NCBI GenBank assembly: GCA_944319745.1
Contig: CALUET010000008.1
Coordinates: 62,001-126,000 of the forward strand
Direction: 5' to 3'
Length of the DNA stretch: 64,000 bases
Source of the DNA: an uncultured Phocaeicola sp.
Lineage (GTDB): Bacteria > Bacteroidota > Bacteroidia > Bacteroidales > Bacteroidaceae
Shown here: positions 54,985 to 64,000 of the stretch, piece by piece
Numbering within the stretch: position 1 is the stretch's first letter
Layout: every line of letters starts with the position of its first letter
Made by a program: the position numbers and the translations under genes
Notes under the pieces: generated by a model
The model's database searches: none
What the model saw: the letters and a program-made list of their open reading frames with translations, nothing else
What the model was told of the DNA's origin: nothing

Positions 54985-55035
54985 AAAGACGAAAGAAAAT
55001 ATTGAATACAAATAACCAAACTAATCATTTTAACA

Positions 55036-56643
55036 ATGGCAAATTTAGATCTTACCAAGTACGGTATCACAGGAACCGTAGAAATTTTGCACAATCCTTC
55101 TTATGATGTGCTGTTTGCCGAAGAGACAAAAAGCTCTTTGGAAGGTTATGAAAAAGGTCAAGTGACCGAATTGGGCGCTGTAAACGTGATGACAGGTATT
55201 TACACCGGCCGTTCTCCTAAAGATAAATTCTTTGTATATAATGAAGCAAGCAAGGACACTGTATGGTGGACTTCTGACGAATATAAGAACGACAACAAGC
55301 CTTGCTCTGAAGAAGCATGGGCAGATCTGAAGGCAAAGGCCGTAAAACAATTGTCAAACAAACGCCTGTTTGTCATCGATACATTCTGTGGCGCTAACGA
55401 AGCAACCCGTTTGAAAGTGCGCTTCATCATGGAAGTAGCATGGCAGGCTCACTTTGTTACAAACATGTTTATCCGTCCGACTGCCGAAGAGCTGGCAAAC
55501 TATGGCGAACCCGATTTCGTTTCATTCAATGCAGCAAAGGCAAAAGTTGACAACTACAAGGAATTGGGCTTGAACTCTGAAACCGCTACGGTATTCAACT
55601 TGAAGACAAATGAGCAGGTAATCCTGAATACATGGTACGGAGGAGAAATGAAAAAAGGTATCTTCTCAATCATGAATTATCTGAACCCGTTGCGCGGCAT
55701 CGCTTCAATGCACTGCTCTGCTAACACAAACAAAGAAGGAACAGATACTGCAATCTTCTTCGGCTTGTCTGGAACAGGTAAGACTACTTTGTCTACAGAC
55801 CCGAAACGTTTGTTGATCGGTGACGATGAACACGGATGGGATGACGAAGGCGTATTCAACTACGAAGGCGGTTGCTATGCAAAAGTTATCAACTTGGATA
55901 AAGATTCTGAACCGGATATTTACAACGCAATCAAGCGTGACGCTTTGTTGGAGAACGTGACAGTTGACGCAAACGGCAAGATCGACTTCGCAGACAAGAG
56001 CGTTACGGAAAACACTCGCGTGTCTTATCCGATCTATCACATCAAGAACATTGTAAAACCTGTCTCAAAAGGTCCGCACGCTCATCAGGTAATTTTCTTG
56101 TCTGCAGACGCATTCGGTGTGTTACCTCCCGTATCAATCTTGAACGCAGAACAGACTCAATATTACTTCCTTTCAGGATTTACTGCTAAATTGGCCGGCA
56201 CAGAGCGCGGTATCACTGAGCCGACTCCGACATTCTCGGCTTGTTTCGGTGCTGCATTCTTGAGCTTGCATCCTACAAAATATGCCGAAGAATTGGTTAA
56301 AAAGATGAATAAAGTTGGTGCAAAGGCTTACTTGGTGAACACAGGTTGGAACGGTACAGGCAAACGAATTTCTATTCGTGATACTCGTGGCATCATCGAT
56401 GCTATCTTGGATGGTTCCATTGATAAGGCTCCGACAAAGACAATTCCTTACTTCAACTTCGTAGTGCCTACAGAATTACCGGGCGTTGATCCGAGCATTT
56501 TGGACCCGCGTGATACTTATGACTGCGCATGCAAGTGGGAAGAAAAAGCAAAAGATCTGGCAGAACGTTTCATAAAGAACTTTGCTAAGTTCACAGGAAA
56601 CGAAGCAGGTAAAGCTCTTGTTGCTGCCGGACCGAAATTGTAA
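55036..56643 (+). CDS. pckA: phosphoenolpyruvate carboxykinase (ATP)
   Basis: 535-residue enzyme that interconverts PEP, CO2 and ADP with oxaloacetate and ATP. In succinate-producing anaerobes it runs mainly as a carboxylase feeding fumarate reductase. The P-loop is [14 protein letters not shown]; metal and substrate motifs include [20 protein letters not shown] (20 residues) and the ATP-site [13 protein letters not shown]. Codon use is biased and AT-rich in wobble positions, as in highly expressed genes. Flanked by its own promoter, a folded leader and a terminator. Confidence 0.97.
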   Translation: MANLDLTKYGITGTVEILHNPSYDVLFAEETKSSLEGYEKGQVTELGAVNVMTGIYTGRSPKDKFFVYNEASKDTVWWTSDEYKNDNKPCSEEAWADLKAKAVKQLSNKRLFVIDTFCGANEATRLKVRFIMEVAWQAHFVTNMFIRPTAEELANYGEPDFVSFNAAKAKVDNYKELGLNSETATVFNLKTNEQVILNTWYGGEMKKGIFSIMNYLNPLRGIASMHCSANTNKEGTDTAIFFGLSGTGKTTLSTDPKRLLIGDDEHGWDDEGVFNYEGGCYAKVINLDKDSEPDIYNAIKRDALLENVTVDANGKIDFADKSVTENTRVSYPIYHIKNIVKPVSKGPHAHQVIFLSADAFGVLPPVSILNAEQTQYYFLSGFTAKLAGTERGITEPTPTFSACFGAAFLSLHPTKYAEELVKKMNKVGAKAYLVNTGWNGTGKRISIRDTRGIIDAILDGSIDKAPTKTIPYFNFVVPTELPGVDPSILDPRDTYDCACKWEEKAKDLAERFIKNFAKFTGNEAGKALVAAGPKL

Positions 56644-56670
56644 TAAGATTTAGTGTTCTTTATATAAAAA

Positions 56671-56702
56671 GCGATTCCCGGAAACAGGGAATCGCTTTTT
56701 TT
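56671..56702 (+). terminator. terminator of pckA
   Basis: 9-bp perfect stem GCGATTCCC/GGGAATCGC with a 7-nt loop, followed by seven T. The A-run before the stem makes it partly bidirectional. It lies immediately before the fucosidase promoter. Confidence 0.92.
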
Positions 56703-56706
56703 GTTG

Positions 56707-56714
56707 TATATTTG
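56707..56714 (+). promoter_or_regulatory. -7 promoter box of the fucosidase gene
   Basis: TATATTTG, exact consensus, 17 bp before the ATG at 56732 and overlapping the in-frame GTG at 56714, which is therefore not the start. Confidence 0.6.
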
Positions 56715-56731
56715 TGAAAAAAGAAAGAACC

Positions 56732-58192
56732 ATGAAAAAAACAACACTGATCTCGGTTTTATCGACGCTGCCTTTTATTTTATCGTGTACGGAAAAACAA
56801 GTGGAAGCCCCGGCGGCTTTGTATCCCATCCCCGTGGAAAAGCAGGTGGAATGGCAGAAAATGGAAACCTATGCGTTTATACATTTCGGACTGAACACCT
56901 TCAATGACCGTGAATGGGGATACGGCGACAGCGACCCAAAAACCTTCAATCCCGGGAAACTGGACTGCGAACAATGGGTGAAAACATTTGTTCGTGCCGG
57001 CATGAAGGGCGTTATCCTGACAGCAAAACATCACGACGGTTTTTGTTTATGGCCTTTTGAAGGTACGGAATACAGCGTGAAAAATACTCCGTGGAAGGGC
57101 GGAAAGGGAAACGTGGTAAAGGAACTTTCGGATGCTTGCCGCAAGTACGGACTGAAATTCGGCGTTTATCTTTCACCGTGGGACCGGAATCATGCCGCTT
57201 ACGGAACGCCGGAATACATTAAATATTATAGGGCACAGTTGTGCGACCTGCTGACAAATTACGGAGATATATTCGAAGTTTGGTTTGACGGAGCCAATGG
57301 AGGTGACGGATGGTATGGCGGAGCCAAGGAAACACGTACCATCGACCGTGAGAATTATTACAATTATCCGAGCCTGTACGCCCTGGTGGATTCGCTTCAG
57401 CCCGGCGCAATTATATTTTCCGATGGCGGTCCCGGATGCCGATGGGTGGGAAATGAGAGAGGAATCGGCGGCATGACAAACTGGTCTTTCCTGCGTAAAG
57501 GAGAAGTTTATGCGGGATATCCCCGTGCTTATGAGCTGGAATCCGGCCATGCGGACGGAGATCAATGGACGGCAGCAGAGTGTGATGTGTCTATTCGCCC
57601 GGGGTGGTTTTATCATCCGGAAGAAGACGGAATGGTGAAAACTCCTGAGCAATTGCTCGATTTGTACTATAAGAGCGTGGGACGTAACGGTACGTTTTTG
57701 CTGAATTTCCCCGTTGACCGTGACGGATTGATTCATCCTGTCGATTCTGCCAATGCGGCAAAATTCCATGATATGGTATGCAATGATTTTAAAACAGACC
57801 TTGTTTCGGGTATCGTGCCGAAGGTTTCAAACGAACGGGGCGGCGCGTTTACGGCATCGGCCCTGACAGACGACGATTATGATACTTATTGGGCGACGCA
57901 AGACAGCGTAATTTCTGCGGAAATCGAATTCAACTTTTCCGAACCTACGCAGATGAACCGCTTGATGCTTCAGGAATATATTCCTTTGGGACAACGGGTA
58001 AAGGCTTTTTCCGTGGAATATAAACAAGGAGAAGAATGGCTTCCCATAAAAACGGAAGAGCAGACCACGACCATCGGATATAAGCGTCTGTTGCGTTTCG
58101 ATACGGTGAAAACCGATGCTTTACGCATTCGTATCACCGACGCCCGGGGACCTTTGTGCTTGAACCGCATCGGTTTGTTCTTTGCCGAATGA
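56732..58192 (+). CDS. GH29 alpha-L-fucosidase lipoprotein
   Basis: 486 residues from the ATG at 56732. Lipobox FILSC. The GH29 catalytic domain at about 30-345 has HFGLNTFNDREWG, LTAKHHDGFCLWP and EVWFDGANGG, whose Asp is the expected nucleophile. A C-terminal beta-sandwich at about 355-486 (GAFTASALTDDDYDTYW, LRIRITDARGPL) looks like an F5/8 type C carbohydrate-binding module. It removes terminal fucose from host glycans (mucin, milk oligosaccharides) or plant glycans at the cell surface or in the periplasm. Monocistronic; no SusCD pair nearby. Confidence 0.93.
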   Translation: MKKTTLISVLSTLPFILSCTEKQVEAPAALYPIPVEKQVEWQKMETYAFIHFGLNTFNDREWGYGDSDPKTFNPGKLDCEQWVKTFVRAGMKGVILTAKHHDGFCLWPFEGTEYSVKNTPWKGGKGNVVKELSDACRKYGLKFGVYLSPWDRNHAAYGTPEYIKYYRAQLCDLLTNYGDIFEVWFDGANGGDGWYGGAKETRTIDRENYYNYPSLYALVDSLQPGAIIFSDGGPGCRWVGNERGIGGMTNWSFLRKGEVYAGYPRAYELESGHADGDQWTAAECDVSIRPGWFYHPEEDGMVKTPEQLLDLYYKSVGRNGTFLLNFPVDRDGLIHPVDSANAAKFHDMVCNDFKTDLVSGIVPKVSNERGGAFTASALTDDDYDTYWATQDSVISAEIEFNFSEPTQMNRLMLQEYIPLGQRVKAFSVEYKQGEEWLPIKTEEQTTTIGYKRLLRFDTVKTDALRIRITDARGPLCLNRIGLFFAE

Positions 58193-58247
58193 GTGGAGGA
58201 AATCGAAACGGCGGCATGACTTTTTAGGAGGAATAGTGTAAAATCGT

Positions 58248-58255
58248 TATCTTTG
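58248..58255 (+). promoter_or_regulatory. -7 promoter box of argS
   Basis: TATCTTTG, exact consensus, 26 bp before the argS start. Confidence 0.55.
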
Positions 58256-58281
58256 CCGCGAAAGTAAATCAGAAAATAAAG

Positions 58282-60081
58282 ATGAACATGAAAATAGAAG
58301 ACCAAATAAGTGCTTCGGTAAGAAAAGGAATCAAAGAACTATACGGGCAGGATGTGCCGGAGAACCTTGTACAGTTGCAGAAAACAAAAAAGGAATTTGA
58401 GGGACATTGGACGTTGGTTGTTTTTCCTTTCCTGAAGATTTCAAAGAAAAGTCCGGAACAGACGGCGCAAGAGATTGGTACTTATCTGGTACAAAACGAG
58501 CCGGCCGTGGCGGGTTTTAACGTAATAAAAGGATTCTTGAACCTGACAATCGCATCGAAAGTCTGGGTAGCACTGTTGAACCGAATTCATTCCGATGCCG
58601 CTTGGGGGATAAAGAATGCGGCAGCCGATGCGCCTTTGGTAATGATAGAATACTCGTCGCCCAATACAAACAAACCTTTGCATTTGGGGCATGTTCGTAA
58701 TAACCTGCTGGGAAACGCGTTGGCAAACATCATGCGGGCCAACGGAAACAAGGTTGTGAGAACCAATATCGTAAACGACAGAGGCATACATATCTGCAAG
58801 TCCATGCTCGCCTGGTTGAAATACGGAAACGGGGAAACACCGGAATCGTCGGGGAAAAAGGGCGATCATCTGGTGGGAGATTACTACGTGGCCTTCGACA
58901 AACATTACAAAGCCGAGGTTGCCGAACTCATGGAAAAAGGACTTTCCAAGGAAGAGGCCGAGGCACAATCGCCGTTGATGCAGGAAGCTCGTGAAATGCT
59001 TCGCAAGTGGGAGGCAAACGATCCTGCGGTCCGTGCTTTATGGAAGAAGATGAATGCGTGGGTTTATGCCGGCTTTGATGAGACTTACCGCATGATGGGA
59101 GTCGGTTTCGATAAGATATATTATGAATCGGAGACATACTTGGAAGGAAAAGAAAAGGTTCTGGAAGGTTTGGAAAAAGGACTTTTTTACCGGAAGGAGG
59201 ACGGATCTGTATGGGCCGACCTCACGCCGGAAGGACTTGACCACAAACTTTTGCTCCGTTCCGACGGAACTTCTGTCTATATGACGCAGGATATCGGTAC
59301 GGCGAAACTGCGCTTTCAGGATTATCCGATAAATAAAATGATTTATGTCGTGGGCAACGAACAGAACTATCATTTCCAGGTTTTGTCCATTCTGCTCGAC
59401 AAACTCGGCTTTGAGTGGGGAAAAGATCTTGTACATTTCTCGTACGGCATGGTAGAGCTGCCGGAAGGTAAGATGAAAAGCCGTGAAGGAACGGTGGTGG
59501 ATGCCGACGATTTGATGGAATCGATGATAGAAACGGCGAAAGAAACCAGCGGAGAACTCGGGAAGTTGGACGGACTCACCAAGGAAGAAGCCGACGATAT
59601 TGCCAGAATTGTGGGGCTGGGTGCCTTAAAGTACTTCATCTTGAAAGTAGATGCCCGCAAGAATATGACATTCAATCCCAAGGAATCAATCGATTTCAAC
59701 GGAAATACCGGACCGTTTATCCAATATACTTACGCACGGATTCAGTCGATTTTGCGAAAAGCTGCCGAAGCGGGTATCGTAATTCCCTCGGAAATTGAAG
59801 CAAACATCGAGTTGAGTGCAAAAGAAGAAGGCCTTGTACAAATGCTGGCTGACTTTCCTTCCATTGTCCAGCAGGCAGGAACCGATTATAATCCTTCCAT
59901 CCTTGCAAATTATGCTTACGATCTTGTGAAAGAATATAACCAGTTCTATCATGATTTCAGCATTTTGCGGGAAGAAAACGAAGGCTTGAAAGTGTTCCGT
60001 CTTGCCTTGAGCCAGAATGTAGGAAAGGTAGTGAAACAGGCAATGGGGCTGTTGGGTATAGAAGTTCCCGAGCGTATGTAA
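58282..60081 (+). CDS. argS: arginyl-tRNA synthetase
   Basis: 599-residue class I synthetase. The N-terminal tRNA-recognition domain spans about 1-95. The HIGH-like motif is HLGH in SSPNTNKPLHLGHVRNNLLG, and the KMSKS-like loop is MKSREGT. The DALR anticodon-binding domain is at the C-terminus (YDLVKEYNQFYHDF). Start at 58282 (MNMKIED); the second Met is equally possible. Its cognate tRNA-Arg(CCU) lies 7 kb upstream. Confidence 0.97.
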   Translation: MNMKIEDQISASVRKGIKELYGQDVPENLVQLQKTKKEFEGHWTLVVFPFLKISKKSPEQTAQEIGTYLVQNEPAVAGFNVIKGFLNLTIASKVWVALLNRIHSDAAWGIKNAAADAPLVMIEYSSPNTNKPLHLGHVRNNLLGNALANIMRANGNKVVRTNIVNDRGIHICKSMLAWLKYGNGETPESSGKKGDHLVGDYYVAFDKHYKAEVAELMEKGLSKEEAEAQSPLMQEAREMLRKWEANDPAVRALWKKMNAWVYAGFDETYRMMGVGFDKIYYESETYLEGKEKVLEGLEKGLFYRKEDGSVWADLTPEGLDHKLLLRSDGTSVYMTQDIGTAKLRFQDYPINKMIYVVGNEQNYHFQVLSILLDKLGFEWGKDLVHFSYGMVELPEGKMKSREGTVVDADDLMESMIETAKETSGELGKLDGLTKEEADDIARIVGLGALKYFILKVDARKNMTFNPKESIDFNGNTGPFIQYTYARIQSILRKAAEAGIVIPSEIEANIELSAKEEGLVQMLADFPSIVQQAGTDYNPSILANYAYDLVKEYNQFYHDFSILREENEGLKVFRLALSQNVGKVVKQAMGLLGIEVPERM

Positions 60082-60117
60082 TCTGCCGGAAAAGTAAAGA
60101 TAAAGCCATAAACCGAT

Positions 60118-60744
60118 ATGCCGAAGAAAAAATATTATACGGTATGGAAAGGTTTGTCGCCCGGCGTTTACGATTCGTGGTCGGAATGTCTCCTTCAGAC
60201 GAAAGGATATAAGGGAGCCTTATACAAGGCTTTTCCCACGCGTGAAGAGGCCGAGAGAGCATTTTCGGCGTCGGCCTATGCTTACATGGGGAAAGCGCGG
60301 AAGGAAAAGGCAAATGTATCGGAGGGAAGATTGCCTGAAAATTTCGATAAGAACTGCCTGGCTGTTGATGCGGCATGCAGTGGAAATCCCGGAAAGATGG
60401 AATATCGGGGTGTCTATTTGCTGACGGGCGAGGAAATCTTTCATTTCGGACCGGTTTACGGAACGAATAACATCGGGGAATTTCTGGCCATCGTACACGG
60501 ATTGGCTTTGCTTAAGCAGAAAAAAATACAGATGCCGATTTATTCGGACAGCAGGAATGCTTTGCTGTGGGTGCGGCAAAAAAAGTGCAAAACGAAGTTA
60601 CAGCGCACGGAAAAGACCGAAGAACTTTTCCGCTTGATTGCCCGGGCCGAGAAATGGCTGTCCGAAAATCCTTATACAACGCCGCTGTTGAAATGGGAAA
60701 CGAAGGAATGGGGAGAGGTACCGGCCGACTTCGGACGGAAATAA
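60118..60744 (+). CDS. ribonuclease HI with N-terminal viroplasmin domain
   Basis: 208 residues. The N-terminal viroplasmin/RNase H N-domain at about 1-50 has YYTVWKGLSPGVYDSWSEC and binds RNA-DNA hybrids. The RNase H fold follows with acidic residues in LAVDAACSGNPG, NNIGEFLAI, PIYSDSRNA and the terminal ADFGRK. It degrades the RNA strand of hybrids. Positioned 36 bp after argS and probably co-transcribed. Confidence 0.93.
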   Translation: MPKKKYYTVWKGLSPGVYDSWSECLLQTKGYKGALYKAFPTREEAERAFSASAYAYMGKARKEKANVSEGRLPENFDKNCLAVDAACSGNPGKMEYRGVYLLTGEEIFHFGPVYGTNNIGEFLAIVHGLALLKQKKIQMPIYSDSRNALLWVRQKKCKTKLQRTEKTEELFRLIARAEKWLSENPYTTPLLKWETKEWGEVPADFGRK

Positions 60745-60766
60745 AGATGTGTAATATTTGAAGGAA

Positions 60767-62587
60767 ATGAAAAGAAGAATAGGTTTTCTCATTCTGTTTT
60801 TTGCCGTTGTCGTATGCGTTTTTATGGGGCAAAAACCCTTTTTCATGCTTTATAACGATGCAATGGGGCAAGGCATTGCCGCAGCAGATTATTTCCGGGT
60901 GATGCGGCACGGTTTGTCGCTCGACGCGGCCACGGCGGGATACCTCACGGCCTTTCCCTTACTGGTTGTCCTTTTAAGCATCTGGTTTAAGCGTTTTCCT
61001 CTGCGGAAGGTGCTTGTGGGATATTATATCCTTGTGGGCTTTGTGATGGCGCTTGTCTTTATTGCAGATATGGCGCTGTATCCTTTTTGGAAATTCAAGC
61101 TTGACGCTTCGATATTTCTGTACATCGATTCTCCCAAGAACGCCCTGGCAAGTGTATCAACGGGCTTTATCATAGTGCGGCTCATCGTTATCTTATTGTT
61201 GGCGGGCGTAATTGCCTGGCTGTTTTGCGCCATTACGCCGAAAGTATTGTCGGCAGTCCGTAAGAGAATCCTCGGGACAGTGGGATTGCTTTTACTCGGC
61301 GGGGTGCTGTTTCTTGTGATACGTGGCGGAGTAACCGAGTCGACGACCAACATCGGACAAGCCTATTTTTGCGAGAACGAGTTCCTGAATCATTCTGCGG
61401 TGAACCCGGCCTTCAGCCTGATTTCATCCGTTAGCAAGACACATTCGTATGAGGATGAATGCGATTTCTTTGCCGAGGATGAGAGAAAACATCTGTTTGA
61501 AGGACTATATCCGCCGTTTTCCGGGAAGAATAACATCGAGTTGTTGAAAACAAAACGTCCCAATGTTTTGATCATTTTATTGGAAGGTTTTGGCGCAACG
61601 ATGGTGGAGTCTTTGGGAGGTGCTCGCGGCGTGAGTCCGAATATAGACCGCCTTTCGAAAGAAGGAATCTTTTTTACGGAATGTTATGCCAACAGCTTCC
61701 GGACAGACAGAGGCACCATTTGCACGTTTAGCGGCTATCCGAGCTTTCCGGACGTCTCGGTCATGAAGATACCGGCCAAGAGTCGTACCTTGCCTTCCAT
61801 TGCAGGAAAACTGTTGAAAAACGGCTACTCTACGGAGTTTCTCTACGGCGGTGACATCAACTTTACCAATATGAAAAGCTATTTGCTGGGAAGCGGTTAT
61901 CAGAAGGTGACGGCCGATACGGATTTTCCTTTAGACAAACGGAAGAATGCCTGGGGAGTGAACGATGATGTTACGTTCGACTATCTCTATGAAAAACTGC
62001 GTAATTACGATAAAAGTCCCTGGCATTTTGCATTCCTTACGCTGAGCAGTCATGAACCTTTTGAAGTTCCTTATTCTCGTTTGCCGGAGAAGAAGACAAA
62101 TGCTTTTGCGTTCACCGACGAATGTCTCGGGCGTTTTGTAGACCGTATGAAGCAGCTTCCGGTATGGGATAACCTGTTGATTGTGTGTCTGCCAGACCAT
62201 GGATATTTTTATCCCGAGGAAGGAAATGCTCATGCACCGCGCATTCATCATATACCGATGCTGTGGCTTGGAGGAGCAATAAAGGAACCGATGGTGGTAA
62301 ATAAGCTGATGAACCAGTCGGATCTTGCTGCTTCTTTGCTCGGACAGCTGGGAATAGATTGCAGCGAGTTCACGTTCAGCCGGAATGTTTTCGGGGAAGA
62401 ATATACTTATCCGTTTGCTTATTATACGTTTAACAACGGCTTTGCCTTTTGCGACAGTACGGGTATTACGCTGATGGACAATAATTCCGGTCAGGTACAG
62501 ATCGACGAACCTTTGCCAAGCGAATACCGTTTAAACAAAGGAAAAGCGATACTGCAGACCTCATACGACGACTTGGGTGCCCGTTAA
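60767..62587 (+). CDS. LtaS-like sulfatase-fold membrane protein
   Basis: 606 residues from the ATG at 60767, with RBS AAGGA 3 bp upstream. Five membrane helices lie in the first about 200 residues. An extracytoplasmic sulfatase/alkaline-phosphatase fold follows, with NVLIILLEGFGATMVESLGG, a Thr-containing FRTDRGTICTFSGYPSF, LSSHEPFEVP and LPDHGYF. Relatives transfer phosphoglycerol or phosphoethanolamine to glycans or lipids. Bacteroidota lack teichoic acids, so the acceptor here is unknown. Confidence 0.87.
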   Translation: MKRRIGFLILFFAVVVCVFMGQKPFFMLYNDAMGQGIAAADYFRVMRHGLSLDAATAGYLTAFPLLVVLLSIWFKRFPLRKVLVGYYILVGFVMALVFIADMALYPFWKFKLDASIFLYIDSPKNALASVSTGFIIVRLIVILLLAGVIAWLFCAITPKVLSAVRKRILGTVGLLLLGGVLFLVIRGGVTESTTNIGQAYFCENEFLNHSAVNPAFSLISSVSKTHSYEDECDFFAEDERKHLFEGLYPPFSGKNNIELLKTKRPNVLIILLEGFGATMVESLGGARGVSPNIDRLSKEGIFFTECYANSFRTDRGTICTFSGYPSFPDVSVMKIPAKSRTLPSIAGKLLKNGYSTEFLYGGDINFTNMKSYLLGSGYQKVTADTDFPLDKRKNAWGVNDDVTFDYLYEKLRNYDKSPWHFAFLTLSSHEPFEVPYSRLPEKKTNAFAFTDECLGRFVDRMKQLPVWDNLLIVCLPDHGYFYPEEGNAHAPRIHHIPMLWLGGAIKEPMVVNKLMNQSDLAASLLGQLGIDCSEFTFSRNVFGEEYTYPFAYYTFNNGFAFCDSTGITLMDNNSGQVQIDEPLPSEYRLNKGKAILQTSYDDLGAR

Positions 62588-62594
62588 GGCGCTG

Positions 62595-63815
62595 TTATCG
62601 GTAAGACAGCATCGAGAGATAATTTTCATCGAACAGCTCGTTTGCAATGTCTAATAGGGAGGAAGAAGTGAGAGCTTCGATGCGTTTGAAAAGTTCCTCC
62701 TTTTCTTCATACTTTTTGTAGTGCAGGAAATACTTTCCCATTCCCAATGCGTTGCTCTCAAAATTATCGCCTGCAACCCCGATTTGTCCGATGATTTGTT
62801 TCTTTGCTGCGTTCAGCTGTGTTGCAGTCAGGGCATGTTCGCGCAGTTTCTTCAGTTCCTTCAGTACAAGTTCGGTACAGCGGTCGGCATCTTTGTCGTC
62901 GCATCCGAAGTAAATGCAGAACGTCCCCGTGTCGGTATATGAGCTAATGTTTGACTCGATGTTGTATATTAGTCCGCGTTTTTCCCGCAGAGAAACGTTC
63001 AGACGACTGTTCATTCCCGGTCCTCCCAGCAGATTATTGAGCAGGTACAAGCCGGTCCGTCGTTTATCGTAAGCATGAAAACCCCTTCCTCCAAGCATAA
63101 TGTGCGTCTGGTGCGTGTCCTTGTGTAAGGTGATTCGTTTGGGCTCGTAGGGTAAAGGAGCGTCTCGTTGGATGTCGCTTGTGCCGGGAGGAATGTCGGA
63201 TACGGCTTTTCCCACGGTACGGACAATCTGACGGAAGTTGAGGTTTCCGTAGACAAAGAAAACCATGTTTCCCGGGCGGTAAAATTGTTCGGTGAAGCGA
63301 AGAGCATCCTCGCTCCGGAAAGATTTCAGATATTCCGGCTTGCCCAGAATGTTTCGTCCCAGCGGATGATTGGGAAAGATGAGTTCTTCAAATTCATCGA
63401 AGATTAAATCTGCCGGACTGTCCTCGTAACTTTTAATCTCATCAATGATAACTTCTACTTCTTTATCGATTTCATGTTGTGGAAACGTGCTGTGAAACAC
63501 GATGTCCGACATCAGTTCGACGGCCCGCGCAAAGTGTTCTTTCAGAAATGCACTGTAGACAACCGTCTCTTCTTTATTCGTGTAAGCGTTCAGGTCGCCG
63601 CCAACATTCTCCATACGGTTCAGTATGTGCCAGGCCCGTCGTTTGCGTGTTCCTTTGAAAATGAGGTGTTCCACAAAGTGGGCAATCCCTTGTTGTTGGT
63701 CGCATTCATCGCGTGTTCCGGCATTAATGGCGAAGCCGCAGTAGACAACATCCGTGGGTGAAGGAACATGAATAAGCCGTAATCCGTTGGGAAAAATGAA
63801 AGTATTGTGAGCCAT
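62595..63815 (-). CDS. M16 family (insulinase/processing) peptidase
   Basis: 406 residues. The zinc motif HFVEHLIFKGT is an inverted HxxEH, with the distal Glu in the EVIIDEIKSYED region. Only about one M16 repeat pair is present, as in mitochondrial-processing-like bacterial enzymes that act as dimers. No signal peptide is apparent, so it is cytosolic unless exported by another route. Convergent with the previous gene (8-bp gap) and divergent from the LOG gene. Confidence 0.92.
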   Translation of the reverse strand: MAHNTFIFPNGLRLIHVPSPTDVVYCGFAINAGTRDECDQQQGIAHFVEHLIFKGTRKRRAWHILNRMENVGGDLNAYTNKEETVVYSAFLKEHFARAVELMSDIVFHSTFPQHEIDKEVEVIIDEIKSYEDSPADLIFDEFEELIFPNHPLGRNILGKPEYLKSFRSEDALRFTEQFYRPGNMVFFVYGNLNFRQIVRTVGKAVSDIPPGTSDIQRDAPLPYEPKRITLHKDTHQTHIMLGGRGFHAYDKRRTGLYLLNNLLGGPGMNSRLNVSLREKRGLIYNIESNISSYTDTGTFCIYFGCDDKDADRCTELVLKELKKLREHALTATQLNAAKKQIIGQIGVAGDNFESNALGMGKYFLHYKKYEEKEELFKRIEALTSSSLLDIANELFDENYLSMLSYR

Positions 63816-63844
63816 TATTTAGTCATAAGTTTTCAAATACGCTG

Positions 63845-63852
63845 CAAAAATA
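63845..63852 (-). promoter_or_regulatory. -7 promoter box of the M16 peptidase gene
   Basis: TATTTTTG on the minus strand, exact consensus, 29 bp before the start. The divergent LOG gene has a one-mismatch box (GATATTTG at 63888-63895). Confidence 0.5.
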
Positions 63853-63925
63853 GCACAATCCTTATTGTCTTTCTTCAAAAATATATAGATATTTGCAAAG
63901 TAATGGCGAATTTAAAATTTGAAAG

Positions 63926-64000
63926 ATGGATAAGATAACCATATTTTGTTCTGCTTCCGACAGGATTTCTCCTTTATATATGGAAGCGGCAACGGAGTTG
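63926..64000 (+). CDS. LOG-family (TIGR00730) Rossmann protein, N-terminal part
   Basis: Only the first 25 codons are in the window, starting ATG at 63926: MDKITIFCSASDRISPLYME. FCSAS followed by PLYMEAATEL matches the opening of LOG-family proteins, which hydrolyse nucleoside 5'-monophosphates to base and ribose phosphate. The PGGxGTxxE motif that would confirm it lies beyond the window. Confidence 0.7.
   Translation, partial: MDKITIFCSASDRISPLYMEAATEL

Noticed and set aside
56714-56731. GTG start for the fucosidase gene
   Set aside because: It overlaps the -7 box TATATTTG; the ATG at 56732 gives a normal lipoprotein signal.

Overview
The window is a stretch of chromosome from an anaerobic member of the Bacteroidales. 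The evidence is the recurring TAnnTTTG promoter box typical of Bacteroidota, mostly weak or absent Shine-Dalgarno sequences, Bacteroidota-restricted families (DUF2851, DUF3575, DUF3868, DUF3810, DUF4906), type V (FimA/Mfa-type) pilus genes, and an anaerobic central metabolism (fumarate reductase, 2-oxoacid:ferredoxin oxidoreductase, ATP-type PEP carboxykinase). I cannot fix the genus from sequence alone. A gut or oral genus of the Tannerellaceae, Barnesiellaceae or Bacteroidaceae is plausible. No transposase, integrase, phage gene or CRISPR array was seen.

Layout. 1-2.4 kb (minus): spore-maturation-type membrane protein, ybeY and the start of mnmG. 2.5-8.8 kb (plus): a DUF3810 metalloprotease-like protein, a GNAT protein, then parE, coaD and an S41 protease. 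9.0-12.6 kb: fumarate reductase/succinate dehydrogenase CAB with a good promoter and a perfect terminator. 12.8-16.6 kb (minus): DUF2851, thioesterase, dprA and a DUF5106 thioredoxin-like lipoprotein. 16.7-20.5 kb: dapB, lepB, a second signal-peptidase homologue that lacks both catalytic residues, and wbqC. 20.6-25.4 kb: two overlapping rhomboid genes, an EEP-family protein and an M3 peptidase. 25.6-28.6 kb: fused secDF. 28.7-31.0 kb: divergent threonine dehydrogenase and kbl, which convert threonine to glycine.

31.2-51.5 kb is the accessory heart of the window: two divergent type V pilus operons, seven genes leftward and eight rightward, sharing a 784-bp control region. That region holds four copies of a 17-bp near-palindrome and a back-to-back pair of -7 boxes, each placed 7 bp from a palindrome. 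The leftward operon keeps DUF3575 and the OmpA-like protein as separate genes, while the rightward operon has them fused. The rightward operon ends in a lipoprotein clostripain-family (C11) protease, a candidate pilin-maturation protease. A tRNA-Arg(CCU) gene on the other strand abuts its stop codon.

51.8-64 kb returns to the core genome: korAB, pckA with a structured leader, a GH29 alpha-L-fucosidase lipoprotein, argS, an RNase H with a viroplasmin domain, an LtaS-like sulfatase-fold membrane protein, an M16 peptidase and the start of a LOG-family gene.

The most noteworthy points are the symmetric divergent pilus promoter with its inverted repeats, the C11 protease in the pilus operon together with Lys-containing propeptide junctions, the catalytically dead signal-peptidase paralogue, and the folded leader of pckA.
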